Source: Thermodesulfobacteriota bacterium (GTDB taxonomy: Bacteria; Desulfobacterota; DSM-4660; Desulfatiglandales; Desulfatiglandaceae). From it: 47,628 nt of DNA. The stretch lies in assembly GCA_028278625.1 (NCBI GenBank), contig JANQDY010000049.1, forward strand, positions 1 through 47,628, given 5' to 3'. The translations under genes and the position numbers were made by a program. The number at the start of each line of letters is the position of its first letter. Position 1 is the first letter of the stretch. The notes beneath the pieces are model-generated. The model ran no database searches. It saw only the letters and a program-made list of their open reading frames with translations, and was not told the DNA's origin. Shown here piece by piece: positions 23,794 through 32,488 of this stretch.

Positions 23794-25578
23794 CTAGAAA
23801 GGATACGCCTCCAGATCGATGATCCGGTCGGCAATCTCCCGCTTAAGCGTCACGGCGTCCAAGGGCTGATACCGGGCCAGTTTCTTGACACCGGCCAGTT
23901 GCGTTCTGAGCATGTCCCCTTCCTCCACGTACGCGATAATCTGTTTTGCCCAGCCTTCGATTTTGGGGATCGCCTCGTCCACGTAGACTTTCACGGCGTT
24001 GATCTGGTATCTGGCCTTTTCCTCCCCCTTGTCGTCAATTAATTTAAGGGTTCTCAAAAGACCGCTTTCCATGGCGTAAATCTCGATGAGGATATCGGCC
24101 AGTTTCCCCAGCACTTCCTGCTCCCTGGCCAGGTTTTGCTGGAACTTCATGGCGGCGCCGCCGGCCACCATGAGGGCGATCTTCTTGGCCATTTTGACCA
24201 TGTGCTCCTGAAGGGCAAGGGGAGTATCCGGCAATTGTACGGAAAGGGGAGAATAAGTCATGAGTTCGCCGGCAATGGCCTGGGCCGCCTGAAGCAGATT
24301 GAGCCGCCCTTTCATGGCCCGCTGCATCAATGTTCCGGGGATCAGCATCCGGTTGATTTCATTGGTCCCTTCCCAGATGCGGTTGATGCGGGAATCCCGG
24401 TAATACCGCTCCGCCGGGTATTCCGCGCAGAATCCGTAACCGCCCAGGATCTGGACGAATTCGTCCACGCAATAATCAAGGGTCTCGGACCCGTAAACCT
24501 TGGCGATGGAGCATTCCGCCGCATACTCTTCGATGGCCTTCGCGTTTTCTTCCCCGCTCTTCTTGGCTTCGGCCGAGAGGGTTCCCAGTTTGTCGTCAAA
24601 CATGCCGGCCAGACGGTACATCATGCTTTCGCTCATGAACCCCTTCACCGCCATGTCGGCCAGTTTTGTCTTGATGAGGCCGAAGCTGCTGATGGGGACC
24701 TTGAACTGAATGCGGCCGTTGGCGTATTTGACCGCTTCCGTAACACACCCCTTGCAGCCGGCAACGGTGGCGGCCCCCAGCTTCCAGCGGCCGATGTTGA
24801 GGATGTTAAAGGCGATTTTGTGGCCTTTACCGATGTCATAAAGGACGTTTTCAACGGGAACTTCCGCGTCTTCAAAGATGACGGGGCGCGTAGAAGAGCC
24901 GTGGGCCCCCATCTTTTTCTCTTCTTTTCCCGTGGAGACCCCTTTGAAATCCTTTTCAACGATAAAACCGGTAAACTCTTCTCCATCCACCTTGGCATAG
25001 ACGATGAAACTGCTGGCCCACCCGGCGTTGGTGATGAACATCTTTTCACCGTTGATGATGTATTTGGTTCCGTCTTCGGAAAGGACCGCTTTGGTTTTGG
25101 CGTTCAGAGCATCTGACCCGGCCCCCGGTTCCGTCAGACAGTAGGCGCCGCACCATTCACCACTTGCCAGTTTCGGCAGGTATTTCTGCTTCTGTTCTTC
25201 ATTTCCGAAATAGACGATGGGGAGTGTCCCGATACCGGTATCGGCGCCGTAAACCACGGCAAAGGAGCCCGCGACCCCCAGCGCTTCGGTGACCACGGTG
25301 GTGCTCACCTTGTCCAGGCCCATGCCGCCGTATTCTTCAGGAATATCGGTTCCCAGAAGGCCCAGTTCGCCGGCCTTCCTGAGCAGGGAAAGGGTTAGTT
25401 CGTGATCCTTCTCTTCCAGCTGGTCGATGTTCGGCCTGATCTCCTTTTCCACGAAGTCTTTGGCCATATCCATGATCATGCGATGCTCATCCGTGAAATC
25501 TTCAGGCGTAAATACCTGTTCGGGGGTCGCATCGGTAATCAGGAATTCCCCGCCCACAAATACTTTTTCTTCTGCCAT
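23794..25578 (-). CDS. Acyl-CoA dehydrogenase
   Basis: A 594-residue FAD-dependent acyl-CoA dehydrogenase that introduces the trans-2 double bond in fatty-acid beta-oxidation and passes electrons to electron-transfer flavoprotein. The start follows AAAGGAGC. Motifs: EEYGGMGLDKV, the YCLTEPGAGSDA flavin region, IINGEKMFITNAG, and RINRIWEGTNEINRML near 410, which holds the catalytic-type glutamate. A C-terminal extension of about 150 residues (KGEEKARYQINAVKVYVDEA and on) marks the long form of about 600 residues, similar to bacterial ACAD9/VLCAD-like enzymes. It is the last gene of the operon, 40 bp after the thiolase. Fragments of a related gene lie at 6431 and 8011. Confidence 0.93.
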   Translation of the reverse strand: MAEEKVFVGGEFLITDATPEQVFTPEDFTDEHRMIMDMAKDFVEKEIRPNIDQLEEKDHELTLSLLRKAGELGLLGTDIPEEYGGMGLDKVSTTVVTEALGVAGSFAVVYGADTGIGTLPIVYFGNEEQKQKYLPKLASGEWCGAYCLTEPGAGSDALNAKTKAVLSEDGTKYIINGEKMFITNAGWASSFIVYAKVDGEEFTGFIVEKDFKGVSTGKEEKKMGAHGSSTRPVIFEDAEVPVENVLYDIGKGHKIAFNILNIGRWKLGAATVAGCKGCVTEAVKYANGRIQFKVPISSFGLIKTKLADMAVKGFMSESMMYRLAGMFDDKLGTLSAEAKKSGEENAKAIEEYAAECSIAKVYGSETLDYCVDEFVQILGGYGFCAEYPAERYYRDSRINRIWEGTNEINRMLIPGTLMQRAMKGRLNLLQAAQAIAGELMTYSPLSVQLPDTPLALQEHMVKMAKKIALMVAGGAAMKFQQNLAREQEVLGKLADILIEIYAMESGLLRTLKLIDDKGEEKARYQINAVKVYVDEAIPKIEGWAKQIIAYVEEGDMLRTQLAGVKKLARYQPLDAVTLKREIADRIIDLEAYPF

Positions 25579-25618
25579 TTCTTGCTCCTTTCAAGATGTG
25601 TCGTAAAAAAGACGCAGA

Positions 25619-26803
25619 TTAGTAATCCTCAACCTCGAAGAGGCCGGCGGCACCCATTCCAAAGCCGATACACATGGAGACCAGGCCCCACCTGGCTTTC
25701 CGCTCCTGCATTTCATAGAGGAGCTGCGTCGTCAATTTGGTTCCGGTGCACCCAAGGGGATGTCCCAGGGCGATGGCGCCGCCGTTTACATTGGTGATTT
25801 CTTCGTTGATTCCCAATTCGTTCATGCAATAGATGGCCTGGGCGGCGAACGCTTCGTTCAATTCGATCAGGTCAATCTGGTCCAGCCCCATGCCGGCCAA
25901 TTTGAGCACCTTGGGAATGGCAACCGCAGGACCTACCCCCATGATTTCCGGTTCACATCCTTCCACCGTATGGTACCTGAAGGTGGCCATGGGTTTTAGA
26001 CCCAGTTCCTTGGCTTTTTCCTTGCCCATGAGCAGAACTGCGGCGGCCGCGTCGCTGGTCTGTGAAGAGTTGCCGGCGGTGACGGTCCCTTTGGGCTTGA
26101 ACGCCGACGGAATCTTGCTGATGCTTTCCTTGGTGGTACCGGGACGCACCCCTTCATCCTGGTCAAAAATCACTTCTTCAAATTCAAACCTGCCATTGGG
26201 CAGCTGTTTCTGTTTTTTGACTTTCAAGGGTGTGATCTGGCTCTTGAAACGTCCCTCAAGAAGAGCTTTTTCGGCTTTCTGCTGGCTTTTGGCACCGAAC
26301 GCGTCCTGCTCATCCCGGCCGATATTGAACCTTTCGGCCACATTTTCCGCTGTCAGACCCATGCCGGTGAAAGCACCCGGGTGCGTATCCACCAGGGCGG
26401 GATTGGGGTACATCATGCTCCCCCCCATGGGAATCTGGCTCATGCTCTCAACACCTCCGGCGACCACCACATCCGAAAATCCGCACATGATTTTCTCAGC
26501 GGCGATGGCAATGGACTGAAGGCCTGAAGAACAGAACCGGTTCACGGTCATGCCGGGAATGCGGTCCGGCCATCCCATGCTCATCACAAGTACTCGCCCC
26601 AGATTGAGTCCCTGAACGGATTCGGGGAATGTACATCCGATCACCACGTCATCGATGACCGCCGGGTCCAGATCGCCGGCCCGTTTCATTAAATCTTCCA
26701 ATACGGCACATCCCATCGCTTCGGGACGGGTATGCTTCAGCATTCCTCTGGGGGCTTTTCCCGCTGCCGTCCTGCAGGCGGCAACAATTACGGCTTCTTT
26801 CAT
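25619..26803 (-). CDS. fadA: Acetyl-CoA C-acyltransferase (thiolase, FadA-type)
   Basis: A 394-residue thiolase for the last, cleaving step of beta-oxidation. The ATG at 26803 was chosen because GGGGAGGAAA precedes it; a longer frame to 26824 has no such site. The acyl-binding cysteine lies in [13 protein letters not shown], the His in [14 protein letters not shown] and the second Cys in [10 protein letters not shown], so all three catalytic residues are in place. It sits between the FadN-like gene and the acyl-CoA dehydrogenase in one minus-strand operon. Confidence 0.95.
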   Translation of the reverse strand: MKEAVIVAACRTAAGKAPRGMLKHTRPEAMGCAVLEDLMKRAGDLDPAVIDDVVIGCTFPESVQGLNLGRVLVMSMGWPDRIPGMTVNRFCSSGLQSIAIAAEKIMCGFSDVVVAGGVESMSQIPMGGSMMYPNPALVDTHPGAFTGMGLTAENVAERFNIGRDEQDAFGAKSQQKAEKALLEGRFKSQITPLKVKKQKQLPNGRFEFEEVIFDQDEGVRPGTTKESISKIPSAFKPKGTVTAGNSSQTSDAAAAVLLMGKEKAKELGLKPMATFRYHTVEGCEPEIMGVGPAVAIPKVLKLAGMGLDQIDLIELNEAFAAQAIYCMNELGINEEITNVNGGAIALGHPLGCTGTKLTTQLLYEMQERKARWGLVSMCIGFGMGAAGLFEVEDY

Positions 26804-26877
26804 TATATTTTCCTCCCCTGTCAATGATCAGTTATGGGCTGTTTGATGTCTTTGGTTATGTCTCGCGCGAGATCCCT

Positions 26878-29310
26878 TTAGTTTCTGAGCGGTTTCCCGG
26901 TGGTCAACATATGCTGTATCCTGGCCTGGGTTTTGGGATCACCCAAGAGGCTCAGGAAGGCCTCCCGTTCCAAATCGAGGAGGTACTGCTCCGTCACCAC
27001 GGTTTGCTCCTGAACGGCGCCGCCGCAGAGGATGTATCCGATCTTCTCGGAGACGGTCACATCATGGTCCGTGATATAGTTCTGTTCGTGCATGGTCCAA
27101 AGCCCCAGTTTTATCATGGCAAAGGTGTTTTCACCCGGCACCCGCAGATCATCCTTGGGCCTTGACGGTGCATATCCCTCCAAATTCAGGGCCAGTACCG
27201 TATTCTTGGCATCCTGAATCTGGTAATCACGGTTGACGGTCATTTTGTCGGTCTCTTTGAGGTATCCCATTTGAACGGCTTCCGGACCGGAAGTGGCCAC
27301 CTTGGCCATGGCAATGGTTTCAAATGCCCTGGCGATGAAAGGCATCATTTCGATCTGTTTCGGGTAAAGACCGCCCCTCTTGACTTCAAAAAGATGGTCC
27401 GTGTTCCGAAGGAACATCTCTTTGGTGCCGCCGCCGGCAGGCACCAGGCCCACGCCCGCTTCCACAAGACCCATGTAGGTCTCAGCGGCAAAGCGTACCC
27501 GGTCAGAGGACAGGCAGATCTCGCATCCGCCTCCCAGGGCAAGGCCCGCGGGAGCCGCCACAACCGGTTTTTCAAGGTATTTCAGCTTCATGAGAGAATC
27601 CTGAAACATCTTGATCATCCAGTCCAGGTCATCCCATTCCTCCTCCTGGGCCGTAAAGAGGATCAGCGGCAGGTTGGCGCCGGCGGAGAAGTTGGTGCCG
27701 TGATTGGCGATCACCAGACCTTCAAAATCGCTGCTGACGATGTCAGCGGATTTGAAGATCATGTTGACGATGTCGTCACCCAGCGCATTCATTTTGGTAT
27801 GGAATTCGAGACAGGCAACGCCGTCTCCCAGATCGATCAGAGATGCGCCGGTGTTTTCCGTGACCAGTTTGTCCCGCTCTTTCAGGCTGGGGAGCAAAAT
27901 GATGCCCGGCTTCACCGGAACTTCCCGGTAGTCTTTACTTTCGATATCATAGAAGTAGAGGTTTCCCGCTTCCTTCTTGTAGAAGCTTTCCTTGCCGCTA
28001 TCCAGCATCTCGGCCACCCAGGCGGGAATTTCATAACCGGCTTCCTCCATTTTATGAATGGATTTCTTAACACCGATGGCATCCCATGCCTCAAAAGGAC
28101 CCAGCTTTCTGGCAAATCCCCATTTAAGGGCATTGTCCACGTTGACGATATCGTCGGCGATTTCGGGAATGCGGTTGGCGGCATAAACAAGGGTTTCGCT
28201 CAAGGTCTTAAAAGTGAATGCACCGGCCGGGTCTTCGGCGTAGTAGAGGGATTTGATCTTGTTGCCGACACCCGTGATGTTCTTGGCCGCTTCCAGGGAT
28301 GGAAATTTGACCTTTTCCTGGGGAGTGTGATCCAGCGTGTTGTAGTCAAGGGACAGAATCAGCCGTTTGCCGTCCGCATCCTTGCTTTTTTTGTAGAAGC
28401 CCTGTCTGCTCTTTTCACCCAGTAGACCCTTTTCAACCATCTTTTGGATGAATTCGGGGGGTCTGAATACTTCCCGTCTTTCGTCATCGGGGGATCCGTC
28501 GTATACATTGTCCGCCACGTGCAGCAGGGTGTCCAGACCGACCAGATCGGCGGTCCTGAAGGAAGCGCTTTTGGGGTTTCCCACAATGGGGCCGGTCAGT
28601 TTGTCCACGGCTTCTATGGAGAGGCCCAGTTCCATCATGGCGCCCATGACCGCGAACATGCTGAACGTACCGATTCTGTTGGCCACAAAGTTGGGGGTAT
28701 CCTTGGCATAAACAATCCCTTTGCCCACTCTTTTTTCACAGACCTCTGCCAGTGTTTCAACCACTTCGGGAAGGGTGTCCGGCCCGGGAACGATTTCAAG
28801 AAGCTTCATGTAACGGGGCGGGTTAAAGAAATGGGTAATGGCAAAGTACTTTTTAAAATCGTCGGAACGGCCCTCGCACATCTCTTTTGCCGGGATTCCG
28901 GAGGTATTGGAGGTAATGATGGTGCCGGGGGTCAAAACCGTCTCGATTTTTTCAAAAACCCGGTTTTTGATGTCCAACCGCTCGACCACCACCTCGATGA
29001 TCCAGTCCACATCCTTCAGAAGCGCAAGATCGTCTTCCAGGTTACCGATGGTGATCAGCTTGGCGTTTTCAGGAATATAAAAGGACGCGGGTTTCGACTT
29101 TAGGGCGGTGTTCAGCCCGTTGTTGCCGAATTTGTTTCTGAATTTCTTGTCTTCCGGCGTGAGTCCCTTTTTCTCATCTTCCTCCGTGAATTTCGGGGGG
29201 ACAATGTCGAGCAAAACCGTTTCAATGCCCACATTGGCGAGCTGGGCCGCAATGGTGGCTCCCATGACCCCTGCGCCAATGACCCCGGCTTTATTCATTT
29301 TTTTGTCCAT
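26878..29310 (-). CDS. 3-hydroxyacyl-CoA dehydrogenase/enoyl-CoA hydratase fusion (FadN-like)
   Basis: An 810-residue bifunctional enzyme that hydrates enoyl-CoA and oxidises the 3-hydroxyacyl-CoA. Order is dehydrogenase first, hydratase last, as in Bacillus FadN and unlike E. coli FadB. The N-terminal NAD site is GVIGAGVMGATIAAQLA, then THFFNPPRYMKLLEIVPG of the dehydrogenase. The hydratase part has GANLPLILF and ALGGGCEICLSSDRVRF with VPAGGGTKE. The start ATG at 29310 follows AAGGAGG at good spacing; a GTG two codons earlier is less likely. It is the first gene of the operon, behind a promoter with an overlapping FadR-like palindrome. Confidence 0.93.
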   Translation of the reverse strand: MDKKMNKAGVIGAGVMGATIAAQLANVGIETVLLDIVPPKFTEEDEKKGLTPEDKKFRNKFGNNGLNTALKSKPASFYIPENAKLITIGNLEDDLALLKDVDWIIEVVVERLDIKNRVFEKIETVLTPGTIITSNTSGIPAKEMCEGRSDDFKKYFAITHFFNPPRYMKLLEIVPGPDTLPEVVETLAEVCEKRVGKGIVYAKDTPNFVANRIGTFSMFAVMGAMMELGLSIEAVDKLTGPIVGNPKSASFRTADLVGLDTLLHVADNVYDGSPDDERREVFRPPEFIQKMVEKGLLGEKSRQGFYKKSKDADGKRLILSLDYNTLDHTPQEKVKFPSLEAAKNITGVGNKIKSLYYAEDPAGAFTFKTLSETLVYAANRIPEIADDIVNVDNALKWGFARKLGPFEAWDAIGVKKSIHKMEEAGYEIPAWVAEMLDSGKESFYKKEAGNLYFYDIESKDYREVPVKPGIILLPSLKERDKLVTENTGASLIDLGDGVACLEFHTKMNALGDDIVNMIFKSADIVSSDFEGLVIANHGTNFSAGANLPLILFTAQEEEWDDLDWMIKMFQDSLMKLKYLEKPVVAAPAGLALGGGCEICLSSDRVRFAAETYMGLVEAGVGLVPAGGGTKEMFLRNTDHLFEVKRGGLYPKQIEMMPFIARAFETIAMAKVATSGPEAVQMGYLKETDKMTVNRDYQIQDAKNTVLALNLEGYAPSRPKDDLRVPGENTFAMIKLGLWTMHEQNYITDHDVTVSEKIGYILCGGAVQEQTVVTEQYLLDLEREAFLSLLGDPKTQARIQHMLTTGKPLRN

Positions 29311-29385
29311 AGACACCTCCTTAACGTGTTCGAATGTGAGCGTTGCGCGATTAACGGATTCCTTAAAAAAGCTGGCCTGAAAAAT

Positions 29386-29405
29386 ATGAATGAACTGTCA
29401 TTCAT
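29386..29405. promoter_or_regulatory. FadR (TetR-type)-like operator
   Basis: ATGAATGA-ACTG-TCATTCAT is a perfect 8-bp inverted repeat with a 4-base centre. It agrees with the Bacillus TetR-type FadR site TGAATGANTANTCATTCA except at the centre. It covers the predicted transcription start of the fad operon, the usual place for a repressor released by long-chain acyl-CoA. No tetR gene lies in the window. Confidence 0.8.
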
Positions 29406-29411
29406 TTTCGG

Positions 29412-29440
29412 AAACTAATATGGGCGGCAATCGAAGTCAA
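29412..29440 (-). promoter_or_regulatory. Sigma-70-type promoter of the beta-oxidation operon
   Basis: On the minus strand a -35 TTGACT (29440-29435) and a -10 TAGTTT (29417-29412) are 17 bases apart. The start would fall at about 29405, inside the operator. The -10 is a weak match, so the call is moderate. Confidence 0.55.
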
Positions 29441-29598
29441 GTTTTTTTTTCATTTTGAATGGGAATGAGGGGATGGATGACAGGCCATGGGGGCCAGGGG
29501 CGACAAATTCCAATGGCCCATGGCCCATGACCTAGGGGTTCTAAAACTTTGATTGGGAATCAACGGAATTGAACCGGAATTGAAACCGGGTGAAGGTG

Positions 29599-29616
29599 AA
29601 AAACCCGCATCAGCGG
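29599..29616 (-). terminator. Possible terminator of the CBS-domain gene
   Basis: Minus-strand CCGC-TGAT-GCGG followed by GTTTTT, starting 4 bases after the stop codon. The 4-bp stem is short, so it is a weak call. Confidence 0.4.
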
Positions 29617-29620
29617 CCCT

Positions 29621-30208
29621 TTACCAGTTGATGTGACATTCCGGCCCCGCCACTTCGAGGAGTTCCCTGAAGATGACATTGAGGTTTACCACGCCGACGA
29701 TTTTTCCTTCACTCTGGACGAACTGCTGTCGAACCTGGTCCTTGAAGAGGGTGTAAATGCCGTGGGTCACCTTGTCCTCCGCCTTCAAGCTCGATTTTTC
29801 AATGGGGCTCATGATGTCGCGGATGTTTTTGTGGGCCTCCTGTTTGATCAGATCGGAGAAAGTGGATTGCAGCCATTGGAAGTGTTCCTGGGCATCCCCC
29901 ACCTGTGCCGACACATCCCTTGCCCGGCCCGACCGCATGGAGCTGTAAGCCCTTGACAGTTCAGGCTTTTTTGCCGGTTCCGGAACCAGGCCGCGGATCA
30001 GGTCATACATGGAGAGTTTTCCCACAATATTGTCCTTGTCATCCACCACAAGCAGTGTTTTGTGGTAGTTTCCCTGATCTCCCTTTTTCAGGTTTTCATA
30101 GTTTCTCTTCAAAATGCTGATGGCATCACAGAGCTGGGCGTTGACGTTTACCTTGTCGTAATTCTCGACAGGTGCCATAATCTCACTTATTTTTTTATAT
30201 TCAGTCAT
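29621..30208 (-). CDS. Protein with two CBS domains
   Basis: A 195-residue soluble protein with a CBS pair: ISEIMAPVENYDKVNV and TLLVVDDKDNIVGKLSMYD in the first half (about 1-72), and IRDIMSPIEKSSLKAEDK with KIVGVVNLNVIF in the second (about 130-190). The intervening segment is helical. CBS pairs bind adenosine nucleotides and regulate an attached or partner protein; here no catalytic domain is attached. The start follows AGGAGGATATAA. It is monocistronic, so its partner is unknown. Confidence 0.85.
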   Translation of the reverse strand: MTEYKKISEIMAPVENYDKVNVNAQLCDAISILKRNYENLKKGDQGNYHKTLLVVDDKDNIVGKLSMYDLIRGLVPEPAKKPELSRAYSSMRSGRARDVSAQVGDAQEHFQWLQSTFSDLIKQEAHKNIRDIMSPIEKSSLKAEDKVTHGIYTLFKDQVRQQFVQSEGKIVGVVNLNVIFRELLEVAGPECHINW

Positions 30209-30612
30209 TTATATCCTCCTGGAATCGGTAAAAACCGCACTCATGAAGCCCCGGATCATGTGCCCGGAACCCGTATTTCTTTGTATGGACCAAGGAACTG
30301 TTACAAGTGAACAGTTTTAAAAGCGTAAATTTCTTCAACTATATCATTATTTTTCAAATCGCAACATTTTTTTGAACGTTGTCTTATGTGACCGTGGCAT
30401 GCTATCTTGCGAACCGAATCTAATTTCCGGAGAGTCCAAAGTTCTATCGTCATTCCGGACTTGATCCGGCATCCAGAACATGTAATCCATTGAAAGGCTG
30501 CTGGATTCCGGCTTTCGCCGGAATGACGTGGTGGAATTCATATGTTTTGTAATATAAATAGGTTAATCGGGATATTCACTGTAGAGTTATTCGCGAAAAG
30601 GGGAAGTTTGTT
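30209..30612. other. Intergenic region with a palindromic repeat element
   Basis: 404 bases between the divergent CBS gene and xseA. Apart from the element at 30448-30528 I see AT-rich DNA and no gene. It should hold promoters for both neighbours, but none stands out. Confidence 0.5.
30448..30528. repeat. MITE-like intergenic palindromic element
   Basis: Ends are inverted repeats: CGTCATTCCGG ... CATCCAG on the left and CTGGATTCCGG ... CCGGAATGACG on the right, with a CCGGCTTTCGCCGG hairpin inside. This pattern (gtcattccgg ... ctggattccggc) is familiar as a widespread short dispersed repeat in proteobacterial genomes. It carries no gene. Confidence 0.75.
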
Positions 30613-31995
30613 TTGCTGGAAACGCCGCCGGAAAACCAGGGACCCAAGGTCTATACCGTTCAACAACTCACCGAGGAAATAAGAGATCTTCTGGAGGTGA
30701 ACCTCGATTTTGTTTGGGTTGAAGGGGAAATCTCCAATTTTTCCGCACCCAGATCGGGACATTTCTACATGGTGCTAAAGGATGAAAGGGCCCAGATCCG
30801 TGCCGTCATGTTCCGCCTTCAGGCCAGGTATTTGAAATTTATGCCTGAAAACGGCATGAAAGTGATCGCCCAAGGGCGGGTGGGCGTTTATGGCCCAAGG
30901 GGGGAATACCAGCTGATCCTCGATTATCTGGAGCCTTTGGGTGTGGGGGCCCTGGCCTTGGCCTTTGAGCAGATCAAAAGCAAGTTGGCAAAACAGGGCC
31001 TTTTTGATCCGGCTGTCAAGAAACCGATTCCCTTCCTTCCCAGACGAATCGCCCTGATCACGTCTCCAACGGGTGCCGCGGTGCGGGATTTTCTGAAGGT
31101 GGTCCAGCGGCGATTCGCCAACCTTGACATCAGCATACTGCCGGTGCGGGTGCAGGGTGAACAGGCGGCCTCGGAAATCATCTCGGCCATTCGGGCCGTT
31201 AACCGGGATTTGGACGCGGACGTCATCGTACTGACCCGGGGCGGCGGTTCTCTCGAGGATCTGCAGCCTTTCAATGACGAAGCGCTGGCATTTGCCATCA
31301 GGGGCTCCAATATACCGGTTGTCTCCGCCGTCGGTCACGAGATTGACGTTACCATCAGCGACCTGGCATCCGATTTGAGAGCGCCGACCCCTTCCGCGGC
31401 AGCAGAGCTTCTGGTGGCGGAAAAGGAAGCCCTTGGAAACCGCATAACTGATTTCAGGTCCCGTCTCGTTGCGGCCATGGCGCAACGGCACCGCCGCAAC
31501 GGAGAACGCCTGTCAAATCTGAAAACCCGTCTCAGGGACCCGAGAAAACGTCTGGCCGAGGCCTGGATTCATCTGGATGCGTTACAACAGCGGCTGACTC
31601 GCCTGATCCGTTTTGTTCTGGCGCAGAACCACAATAGACTGGACGAGCTGTCTAATAGACTGCAAATGGACTCCCCGAACCGCGGGATCGAATCCCGGAA
31701 ACGGCACCTCGATTTTCAAAGGACCGCTCTGGTTCAGATCATGAGGGCCAGGCTCAGAGAGCTGGGGATGCGCCTTGCCCTGCTCAAAAGGGGGCTGGCG
31801 GACCTGAACCCCACATCCATTTTGGAAAGAGGATACAGTATTGCGTTCGGATTGCCTGAAAAACGGGTTCTGCGGAACATTTCGGGTGTTCATGAAGGGG
31901 ACCGTATTCTGGTCCTATTGGGGGAAGGTGAGCTGGAATGCCGGGTGGAATCCGTGAGGAAAGGATCAGACGTTCCACAGGGGGAAAAGGGCTAA
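30613..31995 (+). CDS. xseA: Exodeoxyribonuclease VII large subunit
   Basis: A 460-residue XseA protein, the catalytic subunit of the single-strand-specific exonuclease VII. The N-terminal OB-fold (VYTVQQLTEEIRDLLE, VWVEGEISNF, GHFYMVLKDE) covers about 10-110. The nuclease domain has ITSPTGAAVRDFLKV, LTRGGGSLEDLQPFND and SAVGHEIDVTISDLASD, then DLRAPTPSAAAEL, all characteristic. The coiled-coil C-terminal part and NPTSILERGYSI complete it. The frame begins with TTG at 30613 behind AAGGGGAAG, since no ATG lies nearby; this start is uncertain. The small subunit gene (xseB) is not adjacent. Confidence 0.93.
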   Translation: MLETPPENQGPKVYTVQQLTEEIRDLLEVNLDFVWVEGEISNFSAPRSGHFYMVLKDERAQIRAVMFRLQARYLKFMPENGMKVIAQGRVGVYGPRGEYQLILDYLEPLGVGALALAFEQIKSKLAKQGLFDPAVKKPIPFLPRRIALITSPTGAAVRDFLKVVQRRFANLDISILPVRVQGEQAASEIISAIRAVNRDLDADVIVLTRGGGSLEDLQPFNDEALAFAIRGSNIPVVSAVGHEIDVTISDLASDLRAPTPSAAAELLVAEKEALGNRITDFRSRLVAAMAQRHRRNGERLSNLKTRLRDPRKRLAEAWIHLDALQQRLTRLIRFVLAQNHNRLDELSNRLQMDSPNRGIESRKRHLDFQRTALVQIMRARLRELGMRLALLKRGLADLNPTSILERGYSIAFGLPEKRVLRNISGVHEGDRILVLLGEGELECRVESVRKGSDVPQGEKG

Positions 31996-32008
31996 ACCCG
32001 GCGACGGG

Positions 32009-32299
32009 TCAGGGATCATCCACCGGATGAGCGGAAGTGATGGCGAATTTGGCCCCGAATGGGCCTTCCGTGAAATCCACGGTAATCGGCTGAAGCCGAA
32101 AAAGAAGCACCCTGTCTATGACGTAACGGACTCCCTCCAATTCAAAAACATGATCCCCAGGCCGGGCCGCATCCAGTAACATTCCCAAGTGAGGGCCGAC
32201 GCATCCGCCGGCCATGGTGATCCGGACGGGGGAGGGTGTCTTTTCTCCCTCGACGATCTTTTTGATCTCCTTTCTGGCGGTTTTCGCGATCTCTATCAC
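32009..32299 (-). CDS. HesB/IscA-like protein with one conserved cysteine
   Basis: A 96-residue protein with a GTG start at 32299 behind GGAGGGG. The fold pattern ITMAGGCVGPHLGMLLD (Cys33), VFELEGVRYVIDRVLL and ITVDF is that of the HesB-like branch of the IscA family, in which many deltaproteobacterial members carry Cys or selenocysteine at this point. The C-terminal CGCG pair of true IscA/ErpA is absent, so it is probably not a classical iron-sulfur scaffold. It converges on xseA with 13 bp between stops. Confidence 0.8.
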   Translation of the reverse strand: MIEIAKTARKEIKKIVEGEKTPSPVRITMAGGCVGPHLGMLLDAARPGDHVFELEGVRYVIDRVLLFRLQPITVDFTEGPFGAKFAITSAHPVDDP

Positions 32300-32488
32300 C
32301 GTCTAAACCCCTCCGGTCCAATGCCGCGGGCGCTTGTTGTTATACCCATAGAAAGACCATACAATCCTTTTGACAATCCGTAAAGCGGGTGTTATCCATC
32401 TTTGATGACCTTTGCGTGTTCCGGGGCTTCATCCAGGGATGAGGGACCTGAATATTGCCTCTTAAAATTAAATAGTTAAGGCCTTATC

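Larger units (their letters stand above)
29311..29620. other. Intergenic region between fad operon and CBS gene
   Basis: 310 bases carrying the fad promoter and operator, and, at about 29470-29535, a low-complexity stretch built from ggccatgg/ggcccatggccc motifs. A short terminator for the CBS gene lies at 29599-29616. Confidence 0.6.
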
